Shown: piece by piece, positions 23,549-30,345 of the stretch | Numbering within the stretch: the first letter of the stretch is position 1 | How the letters are laid out: the number at the start of each line of letters is the position of its first letter | DNA from: Thermoanaerobaculia bacterium | Lineage (GTDB): Bacteria > Acidobacteriota > Thermoanaerobaculia > Multivoradales > JAHEKO01 | Assembly: GCA_945787635.1 (NCBI GenBank) | Contig: CALZIK010000087.1 | Coordinates: 1 to 47,220 of the forward strand | DNA: 47,220 nt | Reading direction: 5' to 3' | Translations under genes and position numbers: made by a program | The notes under the pieces: generated by a model | Database searches by the model: none | Told to the model about the DNA's origin: nothing | Seen by the model: the letters and a program-made list of their open reading frames with translations, nothing else

Positions 23549-24466
23549 CACGGCGGCCGCTCGCCCGGCCAGCTCGAGCAGGGCTGCCGCATTGCGGCTA
23601 CGCCGGAAGAACGCCAAACCCTCGCCCTCGACCTCGACTTCGACCACGTCACCCGCTGCGATGCCCTCGGAGGCGATCAGCCGCGAGAGCGGATCCACCA
23701 GTTCGCGCTCGATCGCTCGGCGCAACGGCCGCGCTCCAAACCTCAGGTTGGTGCCGCGATCAATGATCCACTGCTTGGCGGCGCCGCTCGGCCGGATCAG
23801 CATCGGCACGCCGGCGTACCTGAGTGCCCGATCGTGCACGTCAGCCAGGAACTTCTCGAAGATGAGCTCGAGCTGCTCGCGCTCGAGCGCCGAGTACACC
23901 AGCACTTCGTCAAATCGGTTCAGAAACTCGAAGGGAAAGCTCGCTCGCGCCGCTTTGAGCGCCAACGCACGGAGGCTGTCCGCTCCCTGCGTTCCCGATG
24001 GCTGGTCACGGCCGAAGCCCACCGGTCGGCGATCGAGAAACTCGCCCATCTCGGCGCTGCCCACGTTCGAGGTCATCAGAATCACCGAGCGGGTGAAGTC
24101 GGTCGTGTCGTTGTTGCCCAGAGTGAGCATCCCGTCCTCCAGAATGCCGAGCAGCGCGTTCCAGAGCGTCGGGTGGGCTTTCTCGATCTCGTCGAAGAGA
24201 ATCACCGAAACGAATTTCGCCGAAGACGACGAGAAGATCCGATCGGCCAAGCCGATCTCGATCGTCTCGCCCGCGGCGCGCGCCTCGATCAGCTTCCGAT
24301 GCGGACGGTCCAGCCTGCCCTGACTCAGCAAGGGATCGATCTGATGACCGACATACCCCGGCGGCGATCCGAGGAGCTTCGAGATCTCATGGCCGTGGGC
24401 ATACTCCTCGCAGTTGACCCGGATCATCGCGCGCTCGGAACCGAAAAGCGCCTGGGCCAGCGTGCC
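23534..24466 (-). pseudogene. 5'-truncated Clp-type AAA+ module (ClpA/B/C second ATPase domain)
   Basis: The visible frame encodes the D2-type ATPase of HSP100/Clp unfoldases: LAQALFGSERAMIRVNCEEY, the pore-loop motif GSPPGYVGH, Walker B VILFDEIEKAH, sensor-1 TSN, arginine-finger FLNRFDE and sensor-2 RFGARPLRRAIERE. Upstream of LAQALFG, where GxxGxGKT should be, the sequence is unrelated (GHQSSG), and the frame continues only to a stop at 24533 with no start codon. The only ATG is at 24427, without a ribosome site. So Walker A and the rest of the N-terminal half are missing. It is probably a decayed remnant rather than a working ATPase. It follows the ribbon-helix-helix gene on the same strand. 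Confidence 0.8.
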
Positions 24467-24494
24467 GGAGGATTGATGACCGATCGCTCCGCGA

Positions 24495-24659
24495 TCAACG
24501 GTCGGCTTTCTGCCGGTATCTGTCAGCGTCCTTCAAAGCGCGCACCAGGAGGTACTCGATCTGGCCGTTGACGCTGCGCAACTCGTCATTCGCCCAACGC
24601 TGGAGCGCGTCGAAGAGCTTGGGATCGATGCGTAGAAGAAACGACTTTCGTCGCGCCAC
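24495..24659 (-). CDS. Small ribbon-helix-helix (Arc/MetJ-like) DNA-binding protein
   Basis: 54 aa. It begins [20 protein letters not shown], the beta strand and first helix of Arc-type proteins, and continues with [12 protein letters not shown], the second helix that packs the dimer, then a basic tail. Ribbon-helix-helix proteins bind DNA as dimers through the paired strand. The GTG at 24659 follows a GAGGAG site at good spacing. It lies 25 bp after the SPFH gene on the same strand, so both share a transcript. Genes for SPFH proteins often have such an Arc partner. It probably represses its own operon through the GATATC sites at 25578-25605. Confidence 0.85.
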   Translation of the reverse strand: MARRKSFLLRIDPKLFDALQRWANDELRSVNGQIEYLLVRALKDADRYRQKADR

Positions 24660-24684
24660 CAGATAGCTCCTCGACCGGCGTCGC

Positions 24685-25563
24685 TCAGTTGTGGAGCGTA
24701 CCGGTGTTGACTACCGGTTGCGTGTGCCGATCGCTGCAGAGCACGACCAGAAGGTTGCTCACCATCGCGGCCTTGCGCTCTTCGTCGAGCTCGATGATCT
24801 GTTTCTCGGACAGCTTCTCGAGCGCATGCTCGACCATGCCGACGGCGCCCTCGACGATCTTGGCGCGCGCGGCCACAACCGCGCTTGCCTGCTGGCGTTG
24901 CAACATCGCTGCCGCGATCTCGGTCGAATAGGCCAGGTGGCTAATGCGCGCTTCGAGCACCGAGACACCGGCCTCCTGCAGACGCTCCTGTACTTCGGTG
25001 CGAAGCTGCTGGCTGATCTTGGCGGTGTGTCCACTGAGGGTGATCTCTCCGTCCTCGAGTGCGTCGTAGGGGTAGTTGGTCGCCAGACCCCGGACCGCGG
25101 CCTCGCTCTGCACCCGCACGAAATTCACATAGTCGTCGACGTTGAACAGCGCTTCCGCGGTATCGATGACCTTCCAGACGACCACCGCACCGATCTCAAC
25201 CGGATTGCCACGACTGTCGTTGACCTTGAGCTTGCCGGTCTCGAAGTTGCGCGTCCGAAGCGAGATGCGTTTCTTCAAGTAAAACGGGTTCGACCATCGC
25301 AGCCCGGACTGATGCACCGTGCCCCGGTAGGCGCCAAAGAGCATCAACACCCTGGCCTCGTTGGGCTGAACCGTGAACAGGCCGGCGAGGCAGACGACCA
25401 CGACCGAAAAGAGCAGCAACCACCCGATAACTCCGCCGACATCGCCGTACCGTGCAGAGCCGATGAAGCCCCACACCGAAAGGGCGAGAATCGCCAGCAG
25501 GACGAAAAGCGCGAGGAGTCCCGAAACCGCCGAAACTGCCTTTTCTCTGTGTACTTGACCCAT
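24685..25563 (-). CDS. SPFH/Band 7 domain membrane protein
   Basis: 292 aa. Two hydrophobic helices at the N-terminus ([19 protein letters not shown] and [18 protein letters not shown]) precede the Band 7 domain ([19 protein letters not shown] ... [14 protein letters not shown]) and a coiled coil rich in Ala and Glu. Stomatin/prohibitin-type proteins form membrane-bound ring oligomers that organise proteases and membrane domains. The ATG at 25563 has a GGGAGG site upstream; the open frame reaches further but has no site. Its promoter and operator are well defined (25578-25615). It is followed by the RHH gene. Confidence 0.93.
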   Translation of the reverse strand: MGQVHREKAVSAVSGLLALFVLLAILALSVWGFIGSARYGDVGGVIGWLLLFSVVVVCLAGLFTVQPNEARVLMLFGAYRGTVHQSGLRWSNPFYLKKRISLRTRNFETGKLKVNDSRGNPVEIGAVVVWKVIDTAEALFNVDDYVNFVRVQSEAAVRGLATNYPYDALEDGEITLSGHTAKISQQLRTEVQERLQEAGVSVLEARISHLAYSTEIAAAMLQRQQASAVVAARAKIVEGAVGMVEHALEKLSEKQIIELDEERKAAMVSNLLVVLCSDRHTQPVVNTGTLHN

Positions 25564-25577
25564 TGGATACCTCCCTT

Positions 25578-25605
25578 GATATCTCAATGATATCATAAAG
25601 ATATC
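25578..25605. promoter_or_regulatory. Operator with three GATATC sites spaced 11 bp
   Basis: GATATC occurs at 25578, 25589 and 25600, each 11 bp apart, so all lie on the same helix face. On the minus strand two of them read GAGATATC. They cover the promoter spacer, the -10 box and the expected transcript start of the SPFH operon. A dimeric ribbon-helix-helix protein encoded downstream could bind them cooperatively. Confidence 0.65.
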
Positions 25606-25615
25606 TCAACATCAA
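25587..25615 (-). promoter_or_regulatory. Sigma-70-type promoter of the SPFH operon
   Basis: On the minus strand, TTGATG (25615-25610) and TATCAT (25592-25587) are separated by 17 bp. The expected transcript start is about 25580, giving a leader of roughly 17 nt ending in the AAGGGAGG ribosome site. AT-rich against a GC-rich background. Confidence 0.65.
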
Positions 25616-25621
25616 GATCCC

Positions 25622-26308
25622 TCAGTGCGACGCTTGGACCCCGCCGAAGTAGGTGCGCACCTCGGCCTCTACCGAGAACACTTCGCTCTGCGACCTCCGA
25701 AACCGGGCCGCCAGTTCGTAGGCCTGGCGCTCGTGAAGGATCTCGCGGTAGCGCCTGCCGCCTTCGAGCCAGCTGTCGACATAGAGCCCCATATAGGCCT
25801 CGAGACCGAGAACGTCGTACTGCACCAGATGGACGAGCTCGTGAAACAGCAACCCGTCTCTCGAACCCGGCCGGTCGGCGCGCCGAGCGATCAGAATCGT
25901 GTCGATCAGCGCCAGCCCGGAGGCCTTCCGCAGATCGATCGGATAGGGCTCGTTGGCCTGCTCGAAGATCCGGAAGAAATCCGGGTTCTCGAACCGCTCG
26001 ACAACGCGAACCCTGGCGGCGTCGAGCAGACGCTTTGGAAAATACGCGGTAAAGAGCCGGCGCTCGCGCGCCCCGAGCGGCGCCCCGTGTGGATGGTGAC
26101 GCTCGCGCTGCTCGCGAATCCAGCGCGTGCCCTCGACTTTGAACAGCCGAGCCTCGTCATCCGCCACCGACAAGGCGTCTTGCGCAGCGCTGGCGTTATC
26201 GACACCGTCGCCTCGCAACCCGCTCAGAAACAGCAAAACGCCGGCAGCGGCCGCCACCAGAACGGCCACCGACCATTCCCGGATCCGCCAGCTCGAGGCC
26301 TGAGGCAT
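25622..26308 (-). CDS. Membrane-anchored putative zinc metallopeptidase (HExxH)
   Basis: 228 aa. One N-terminal transmembrane helix (about 13-30), then a periplasmic domain with HELVH at residues 156-160 (LLFHELVHLVQYDVLG) and a candidate third ligand in the HERQAYE segment about 35 residues later. The HELVHLVQ form recalls DUF4157-type gluzincins. No propeptide is visible, and the substrate is unknown. The ATG at 26308 has only a weak AGGA site. The SPFH operon promoter follows it on the same strand within 20 bp, so read-through between them is possible. Confidence 0.72.
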   Translation of the reverse strand: MPQASSWRIREWSVAVLVAAAAGVLLFLSGLRGDGVDNASAAQDALSVADDEARLFKVEGTRWIREQRERHHPHGAPLGARERRLFTAYFPKRLLDAARVRVVERFENPDFFRIFEQANEPYPIDLRKASGLALIDTILIARRADRPGSRDGLLFHELVHLVQYDVLGLEAYMGLYVDSWLEGGRRYREILHERQAYELAARFRRSQSEVFSVEAEVRTYFGGVQASH

Positions 26309-26416
26309 GGCCGGATCCTACAGCGCCCCAACCGTCGAGAGCAGTTGGACCCGCCGGAGCGCAGGCACTACGATAGACGCCACCGGGACCGACCCGGGAA
26401 ACCCTAAGGAGACTTC

Positions 26417-27595
26417 ATGACGCGATTCACCGGCACCGCCCTGCTGACTCTCGCTCTTGTGGGAGCGAGCGCGCAGCTCACCGGCACCGCTTCAGCCGAG
26501 AGCACCAAGGCGACCCTCGCTCAACATCCGAACCCTCCAGCACCCGGCTTTCTCGCCGCCGAATCCGACGCCGAGGCAATCGCACTGGCCGACCGCGTCA
26601 TGGTGCGCCTGGGCGGTCGCGATGCCTGGAACAGGACACGCTATCTCACCTGGAAGTTCTTCGGCAATCGCCTCCACCTCTGGGACAAGCACACCGGCGA
26701 CCTCCGCGTTGAAGGAACCGACCGCGAGACCCAGGAGCCCTATCTGGTTCTGATGAACCTCGGTACGAAGACCGGCCGAGCCTGGCGTGCCGGCGAAGAA
26801 GTTGCCGACCCGGAAACCCTGGCGAAGCATCTCGAGCTCGGGGAATCCGCCTGGATCAACGACAGCTACTGGATGTTCATGCCCTACAAGCTCAAAGACT
26901 CAGGCGTCGCCATCAAGCACCGCGGCGAGGGCAGGCTCCTCGACGGGCGCGCGGCCGATGTTCTCGAGTTGACCTTCCGGGAAGTCGGGCGCACTCCGGA
27001 CAACCGCTACCTGGTCTACGTCGCGCGAAACACCGGTCTGGTCGAGCAATGGGATTTCTTCACCAACGCGTCGGACGAGAGCCCACGCTTTCAGGTTCCG
27101 TGGCGTAACTGGCGCCGCCACGGGTCGATCCTGCTCTCCGATGACCGCGGCCGCGGCCAGCACACCGACATCGCGGTCCTCGCGGCGGTGCCTCCCGAGG
27201 CCTTTTCGAGCCCCGAACCGTTCGACATAACCACCCTCACCGCCGCGCCTACCGGCGATCTCGTTGAGGCCCCGATCTACTCCGTCGCGGGCGACGTGAG
27301 CAAACCCGAGATTCACGACACGGTGATGCCCGAGTATCCGGACGCAGCCAAGGACGCCGGTAAGACCGGTCTCGTCGTGGTGCGCGCGGTCATCGGCGCC
27401 GACGGAAAGGTCCGAGATGCCTGGGTCACCGAGTCTCTCGACGAGACACTGGATCAAGCAGCTTTCGAGGCCGTGCGCCAATGGACGTTCGCTCCCGCCA
27501 AACTCGCCGGCGCTCCGGTCGAGGTCTATTACAACCTGACCATCAACTTTCAGCTCGACGGAGACGAGCCGGGCAGCGGCGGAGGCGCGCGATGA
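26417..27595 (+). CDS. Periplasmic fusion of a lipoprotein-sorting-like domain and a TonB C-terminal domain
   Basis: 392 aa. ATG with an AAGGAG site; signal peptide ending near AESTKA. Residues about 45-270 form a beta-rich domain (LGGRDAWNRTRYLTWKFFGN ... GRAADVLELTFREVG) like LolA-type or DUF6503 sensors of soil bacteria. Residues about 300-382 are a TonB C-terminal domain (VMPEYPDAAKDAGKTGLVVVRAVIG ... AAFEAVRQWTFAPAK). Ordinary TonB has an inner-membrane anchor and a Pro-rich stalk; here a cleavable signal peptide replaces the anchor, so the TonB domain is probably used for binding in the periplasm rather than to transmit force. It overlaps the next gene by 4 bp (ATGA). Confidence 0.85.
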   Translation: MTRFTGTALLTLALVGASAQLTGTASAESTKATLAQHPNPPAPGFLAAESDAEAIALADRVMVRLGGRDAWNRTRYLTWKFFGNRLHLWDKHTGDLRVEGTDRETQEPYLVLMNLGTKTGRAWRAGEEVADPETLAKHLELGESAWINDSYWMFMPYKLKDSGVAIKHRGEGRLLDGRAADVLELTFREVGRTPDNRYLVYVARNTGLVEQWDFFTNASDESPRFQVPWRNWRRHGSILLSDDRGRGQHTDIAVLAAVPPEAFSSPEPFDITTLTAAPTGDLVEAPIYSVAGDVSKPEIHDTVMPEYPDAAKDAGKTGLVVVRAVIGADGKVRDAWVTESLDETLDQAAFEAVRQWTFAPAKLAGAPVEVYYNLTINFQLDGDEPGSGGGAR

Positions 27596-28044
27596 GCTCG
27601 ACCGGGCGTCTCGAGAAGATCTGGATCAAACGCGCCAAGAAGGGGCCGATGGATGCGGCGGAAGCCGCCCGCGCGGTCGTTGGCTCGGGGCTCGAAGGCA
27701 ACGCTGACCATGGCGGCAAGCGCCAGGTCACCGTGATCAGCGTCGAGAGCTGGGCCGAGGCCGCAGCCGAAGTCGTGGGCGAACCGAACCCCGTGCTACG
27801 ACGCGCGAACCTCCTGGTCAGCGGAGTCGATCTTGCCCACAGCCGCGGCAAGACCCTCCGGGTCGGAGACGTCACGATCCGCATCCGGGGCGAGACTCGG
27901 CCCTGCCGGCGGATGGACCAGGGCCATCCCGGGCTTCGCGCCGCACTCGGCCCCGACTGGCGGGCGGGCGCCTACGGTCAAGTCGTTCGCGACGGCGAGA
28001 TCAAGCTCGGCGATGAGGTCGGGTGGCTGGCCTCTGGCGAGTAG
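27592..28044 (+). CDS. MOSC domain protein
   Basis: 150 aa. The ATG at 27592 overlaps the previous stop, so the two genes are translationally coupled. The domain shows GLEGNADHGGKRQVTVIS, EPNPVLRRANLLVSGVDL and the conserved cysteine C105 in RGETRPC. MOSC domains carry sulfur or bind molybdenum cofactor-type ligands through that cysteine; standalone versions are thought to take part in metal-sulfur chemistry or detoxification. The frame is open for 37 codons upstream but the coupling fixes the start. Confidence 0.92.
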   Translation: MSSTGRLEKIWIKRAKKGPMDAAEAARAVVGSGLEGNADHGGKRQVTVISVESWAEAAAEVVGEPNPVLRRANLLVSGVDLAHSRGKTLRVGDVTIRIRGETRPCRRMDQGHPGLRAALGPDWRAGAYGQVVRDGEIKLGDEVGWLASGE

Positions 28045-28056
28045 ACGGAGTCGGGA

Positions 28057-28081
28057 GGGGACACCACGGAACGGTGTCCCC
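28057..28081. repeat. Hairpin between converging genes
   Basis: GGGGACACC (28057-28065) and GGTGTCCCC (28073-28081) form a nine-pair stem with a seven-base loop; flanking GTC/GAC can extend it after a bulge. It lies between the MOSC gene and the converging acidic-protein gene, so it may end both transcripts, although there is no T-run. Confidence 0.6.
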
Positions 28082-28095
28082 GACTTTCCGGCCGA

Positions 28096-28521
28096 CTATC
28101 CGGCTTTGCGCAGCTGGCGCTTGAGCCGGCGAATCCGGGCTCGCGTCCGCTTCAACAGCGCGCTGTCACCGGACTCGAGTGCCTTGTCGCGCTCGGCCTT
28201 GAGCTCTTTGAGCTTGGCCTTCGCCGGGCCCTTGTCGGGCGCCTTCGGGGCGGGAGCGAGCTCGGGGGCCGCGGCCGCGGGAGCCGGAGCTTCCTCGGCG
28301 ACAGCTTCCACTACCTCTTCCGACTCGATAACTTCCACTGCCGGCGCTTCCGCCGGCGCGGTGGCCTCTTCCGCAACCTCCTCGGCCGTAGCGTCCGTTT
28401 CCTCCGCGCCGCCACCCTCGGCTTCGGCGGCGGCTTCCTCTTTCATCTCGGCCGCAGGCTCTTCGGGCACGACCTCCGTTTGATCTTCCTGGACTTCGTC
28501 GTTCTGTTCGATATCGGCCAT
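28096..28521 (-). CDS. Acidic Ala/Glu/Pro-rich protein with a basic helical tail
   Basis: 141 aa. The ATG at 28521 has a GAAGGAGAT site; an open frame seven codons longer has none. Residues 1-85 are nearly all Ala, Glu, Val and Pro with no cysteine, predicted disordered. Residues 88-141 switch to Lys/Arg-rich helix (KAKLKELKAERDKALESG ... KRTRARIRRLKRQLRKAG), a likely coiled coil or nucleic-acid binding tail. The split in charge is like histone-like or ribosome-associated tails. No family recognised. It diverges from mdh. Confidence 0.7.
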   Translation of the reverse strand: MADIEQNDEVQEDQTEVVPEEPAAEMKEEAAAEAEGGGAEETDATAEEVAEEATAPAEAPAVEVIESEEVVEAVAEEAPAPAAAAPELAPAPKAPDKGPAKAKLKELKAERDKALESGDSALLKRTRARIRRLKRQLRKAG

Positions 28522-28636
28522 ATCTGAGTATCTCCTTCGCAAAAAGAACCTGGATCTTATACGAACCCTTCAAAAAGCCGATTCTTTCCGTCAGGATAGG
28601 TAACTCACCTGAATACTCCGCGAAAGGAAACGCCCA

Positions 28637-29617
28637 ATGAAAAAGCCCGTCCGCATCGCCATTACCGGAGCCGCAGGAAACATCGGCTACCAGCTTTGTT
28701 TTCGTATCGCGGCCGGGGACATGCTCGGAACCGATCAGCCGGTGATCCTCCAGCTGATCGAGATCCCACCGGCTCTCGACACGCTGCGCGGCGTGACCAT
28801 GGAACTCGCCGACTGCGCGTTTCCACTGCTCGCGGGCACGATCGCGACCTCCGACTACGCCGAGGGCTTCGACGCGGCCGACTACGCGATCCTCGTCGGC
28901 GCCAAGCCTCGCGGAGCCGGCATGGAGCGTAAGGATCTGCTCGGCGAGAACGGCAAGATCTTCGCACCGCAGGGCAAGGCCATCAACGACCACGCCAGCC
29001 GCGACATCCGGGTGCTCGTGGTCGGCAACCCCGCCAACACCAACTGCCTGATCGCGCAGAGCAGCGCTCCCGACCTCGACCCGTCGCAATTCACGGCGAT
29101 GACGCGACTCGATCACAACCGCGCGCTCAGCCAGCTGGGTCAGAAAAGCGGCCACCATGTCAGCGAGATTCGTCAAATGGTGATCTGGGGCAACCACTCG
29201 GCCACCCAGTATCCCGACATCTCGCACGCCACGATCGCGGGCGGCAAGGCGACCGAGTCGATCGACGATGTCTGGTACCGCACCGAGTTCATTCCCAAGG
29301 TCCAGAAACGGGGCGCCGAGATCATCAAGGCGCGTGGTGCCTCGTCCGCGGCCTCCGCGGCGTCGGCGGCGATCGACCACATCCGGTCATGGACCCTGGG
29401 CACGCCCGAAGACGACTGGGTCAGCATGGCGGTGGCCTCGGACGGCAGCTACGGCATCGAGCCCGGCGTCATCTACTCGGTGCCGTGCAGATGCCGAGAC
29501 CGCAGCTGCGAGATCGTTCAGGATCTCGAGATCAGCCGGTTCAGCCGCGAGCGCATGGACGCCACCGAGGCGGAGCTGCGCGAGGAGCGCCAGGCCGTCG
29601 AGCACCTTCTGACCTGA
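28637..29617 (+). CDS. mdh: Malate dehydrogenase
   Basis: 326 aa. Reversible oxidation of malate to oxaloacetate with NAD in the TCA cycle. The nucleotide loop is GAAGNIG (11-17), and E42 in LIEIPP is in the position that selects NAD over NADP. Substrate-site residues are in [15 protein letters not shown], with NPANTN and the TRLDHNRA helix; the catalytic histidine is H187 in [11 protein letters not shown]. This is the type 2 (cytosolic-like) enzyme rather than the lactate-dehydrogenase-like form. The ATG has an AAAGGAAA site. A class II aldolase follows 21 bp later. Confidence 0.97.
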   Translation: MKKPVRIAITGAAGNIGYQLCFRIAAGDMLGTDQPVILQLIEIPPALDTLRGVTMELADCAFPLLAGTIATSDYAEGFDAADYAILVGAKPRGAGMERKDLLGENGKIFAPQGKAINDHASRDIRVLVVGNPANTNCLIAQSSAPDLDPSQFTAMTRLDHNRALSQLGQKSGHHVSEIRQMVIWGNHSATQYPDISHATIAGGKATESIDDVWYRTEFIPKVQKRGAEIIKARGASSAASAASAAIDHIRSWTLGTPEDDWVSMAVASDGSYGIEPGVIYSVPCRCRDRSCEIVQDLEISRFSRERMDATEAELREERQAVEHLLT

Positions 29618-29638
29618 GGAACGCGTCCGGGTAGTTTC

Positions 29639-30322
29639 TTGCGCGACGAAGGCGTCATCAAGTTCGAGTACGAGCACCAGCGTGAGGCGCTGCCCCGGGA
29701 GTCTGTCGCCGACGCGATCTGCTCGCTGATCGCGTGGCGCGAAATCCTCGCGCTCACCGGGCTGGTCGGCCAGGATCGCGCGCGCTACGAGGGCGCCGGC
29801 TACGGCAATGTCAGCGTCCGGCTCGGGCGTCCGGGCATGGGGCTCGGCCGGCGCAGCTTCGTCATCACCGGCACGCAGACCTCCGGCAAGCACTGCATCG
29901 GGCTGGACGACTTCTGCGTCGTCGAGCGCTACGATTTCGACACCAACCGCGTTGTGAGCAGGGGCCTGGCGCAGCCATCTTCCGAGTCGATGACCCACGG
30001 CGCGGTCTACGACCTCGGGCCCCAGATACGCTGCGTCCTCCACGCTCACACGCCGGTTCTCTGGAACCGGCGACGGGAGCTGCGCTTGCCCGAGACCTCC
30101 GCCCAGGTGCCGTACGGCACTCCCGAGATGGCGCGGGAGGTCCAGCGTCTCTATCGCGAGGGTCTCTTCGCCGAGCGTCGGGTCCTCGCGATGGGAGGCC
30201 ACGAAGACGGCATCATCGCGTTTGGTCGCTCACCGGAGGACGCCGGCCAGGCGCTCTTGACCTGGCTCGCCCGCGCCTACGAGCAGGACTGCCGGCCCGG
30301 CGCCGAGCTATGCCTGCGCTGA
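29639..30322 (+). CDS. Class II aldolase/adducin family protein
   Basis: 227 aa. The TTG at 29639 is the first usable start; no ATG follows for over 70 codons, and the sequence from there (DEGVIKFEYEHQ) looks genuine. The fold signatures are GAGYGNVSVR, SFVITGTQTSGK, the zinc-site HAH in VLHAHTP and the distal histidine in MGGHEDGIIAFG. Class II aldolases of this group act on small sugar phosphates or related acids using a divalent metal; the exact substrate cannot be inferred. It lies 21 bp after mdh on the same strand and converges on the phosphatase-kinase gene. Confidence 0.9.
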   Translation: MRDEGVIKFEYEHQREALPRESVADAICSLIAWREILALTGLVGQDRARYEGAGYGNVSVRLGRPGMGLGRRSFVITGTQTSGKHCIGLDDFCVVERYDFDTNRVVSRGLAQPSSESMTHGAVYDLGPQIRCVLHAHTPVLWNRRRELRLPETSAQVPYGTPEMAREVQRLYREGLFAERRVLAMGGHEDGIIAFGRSPEDAGQALLTWLARAYEQDCRPGAELCLR

Positions 30323-30345
30323 GGCGCGGCGCGACTCGAACCGAC

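Noticed and set aside
24495-24659. Ribbon-helix-helix gene as antitoxin of a toxin-antitoxin pair
   Set aside because: Its neighbours are an SPFH protein and an AAA+ remnant; no toxin-like gene is next to it.
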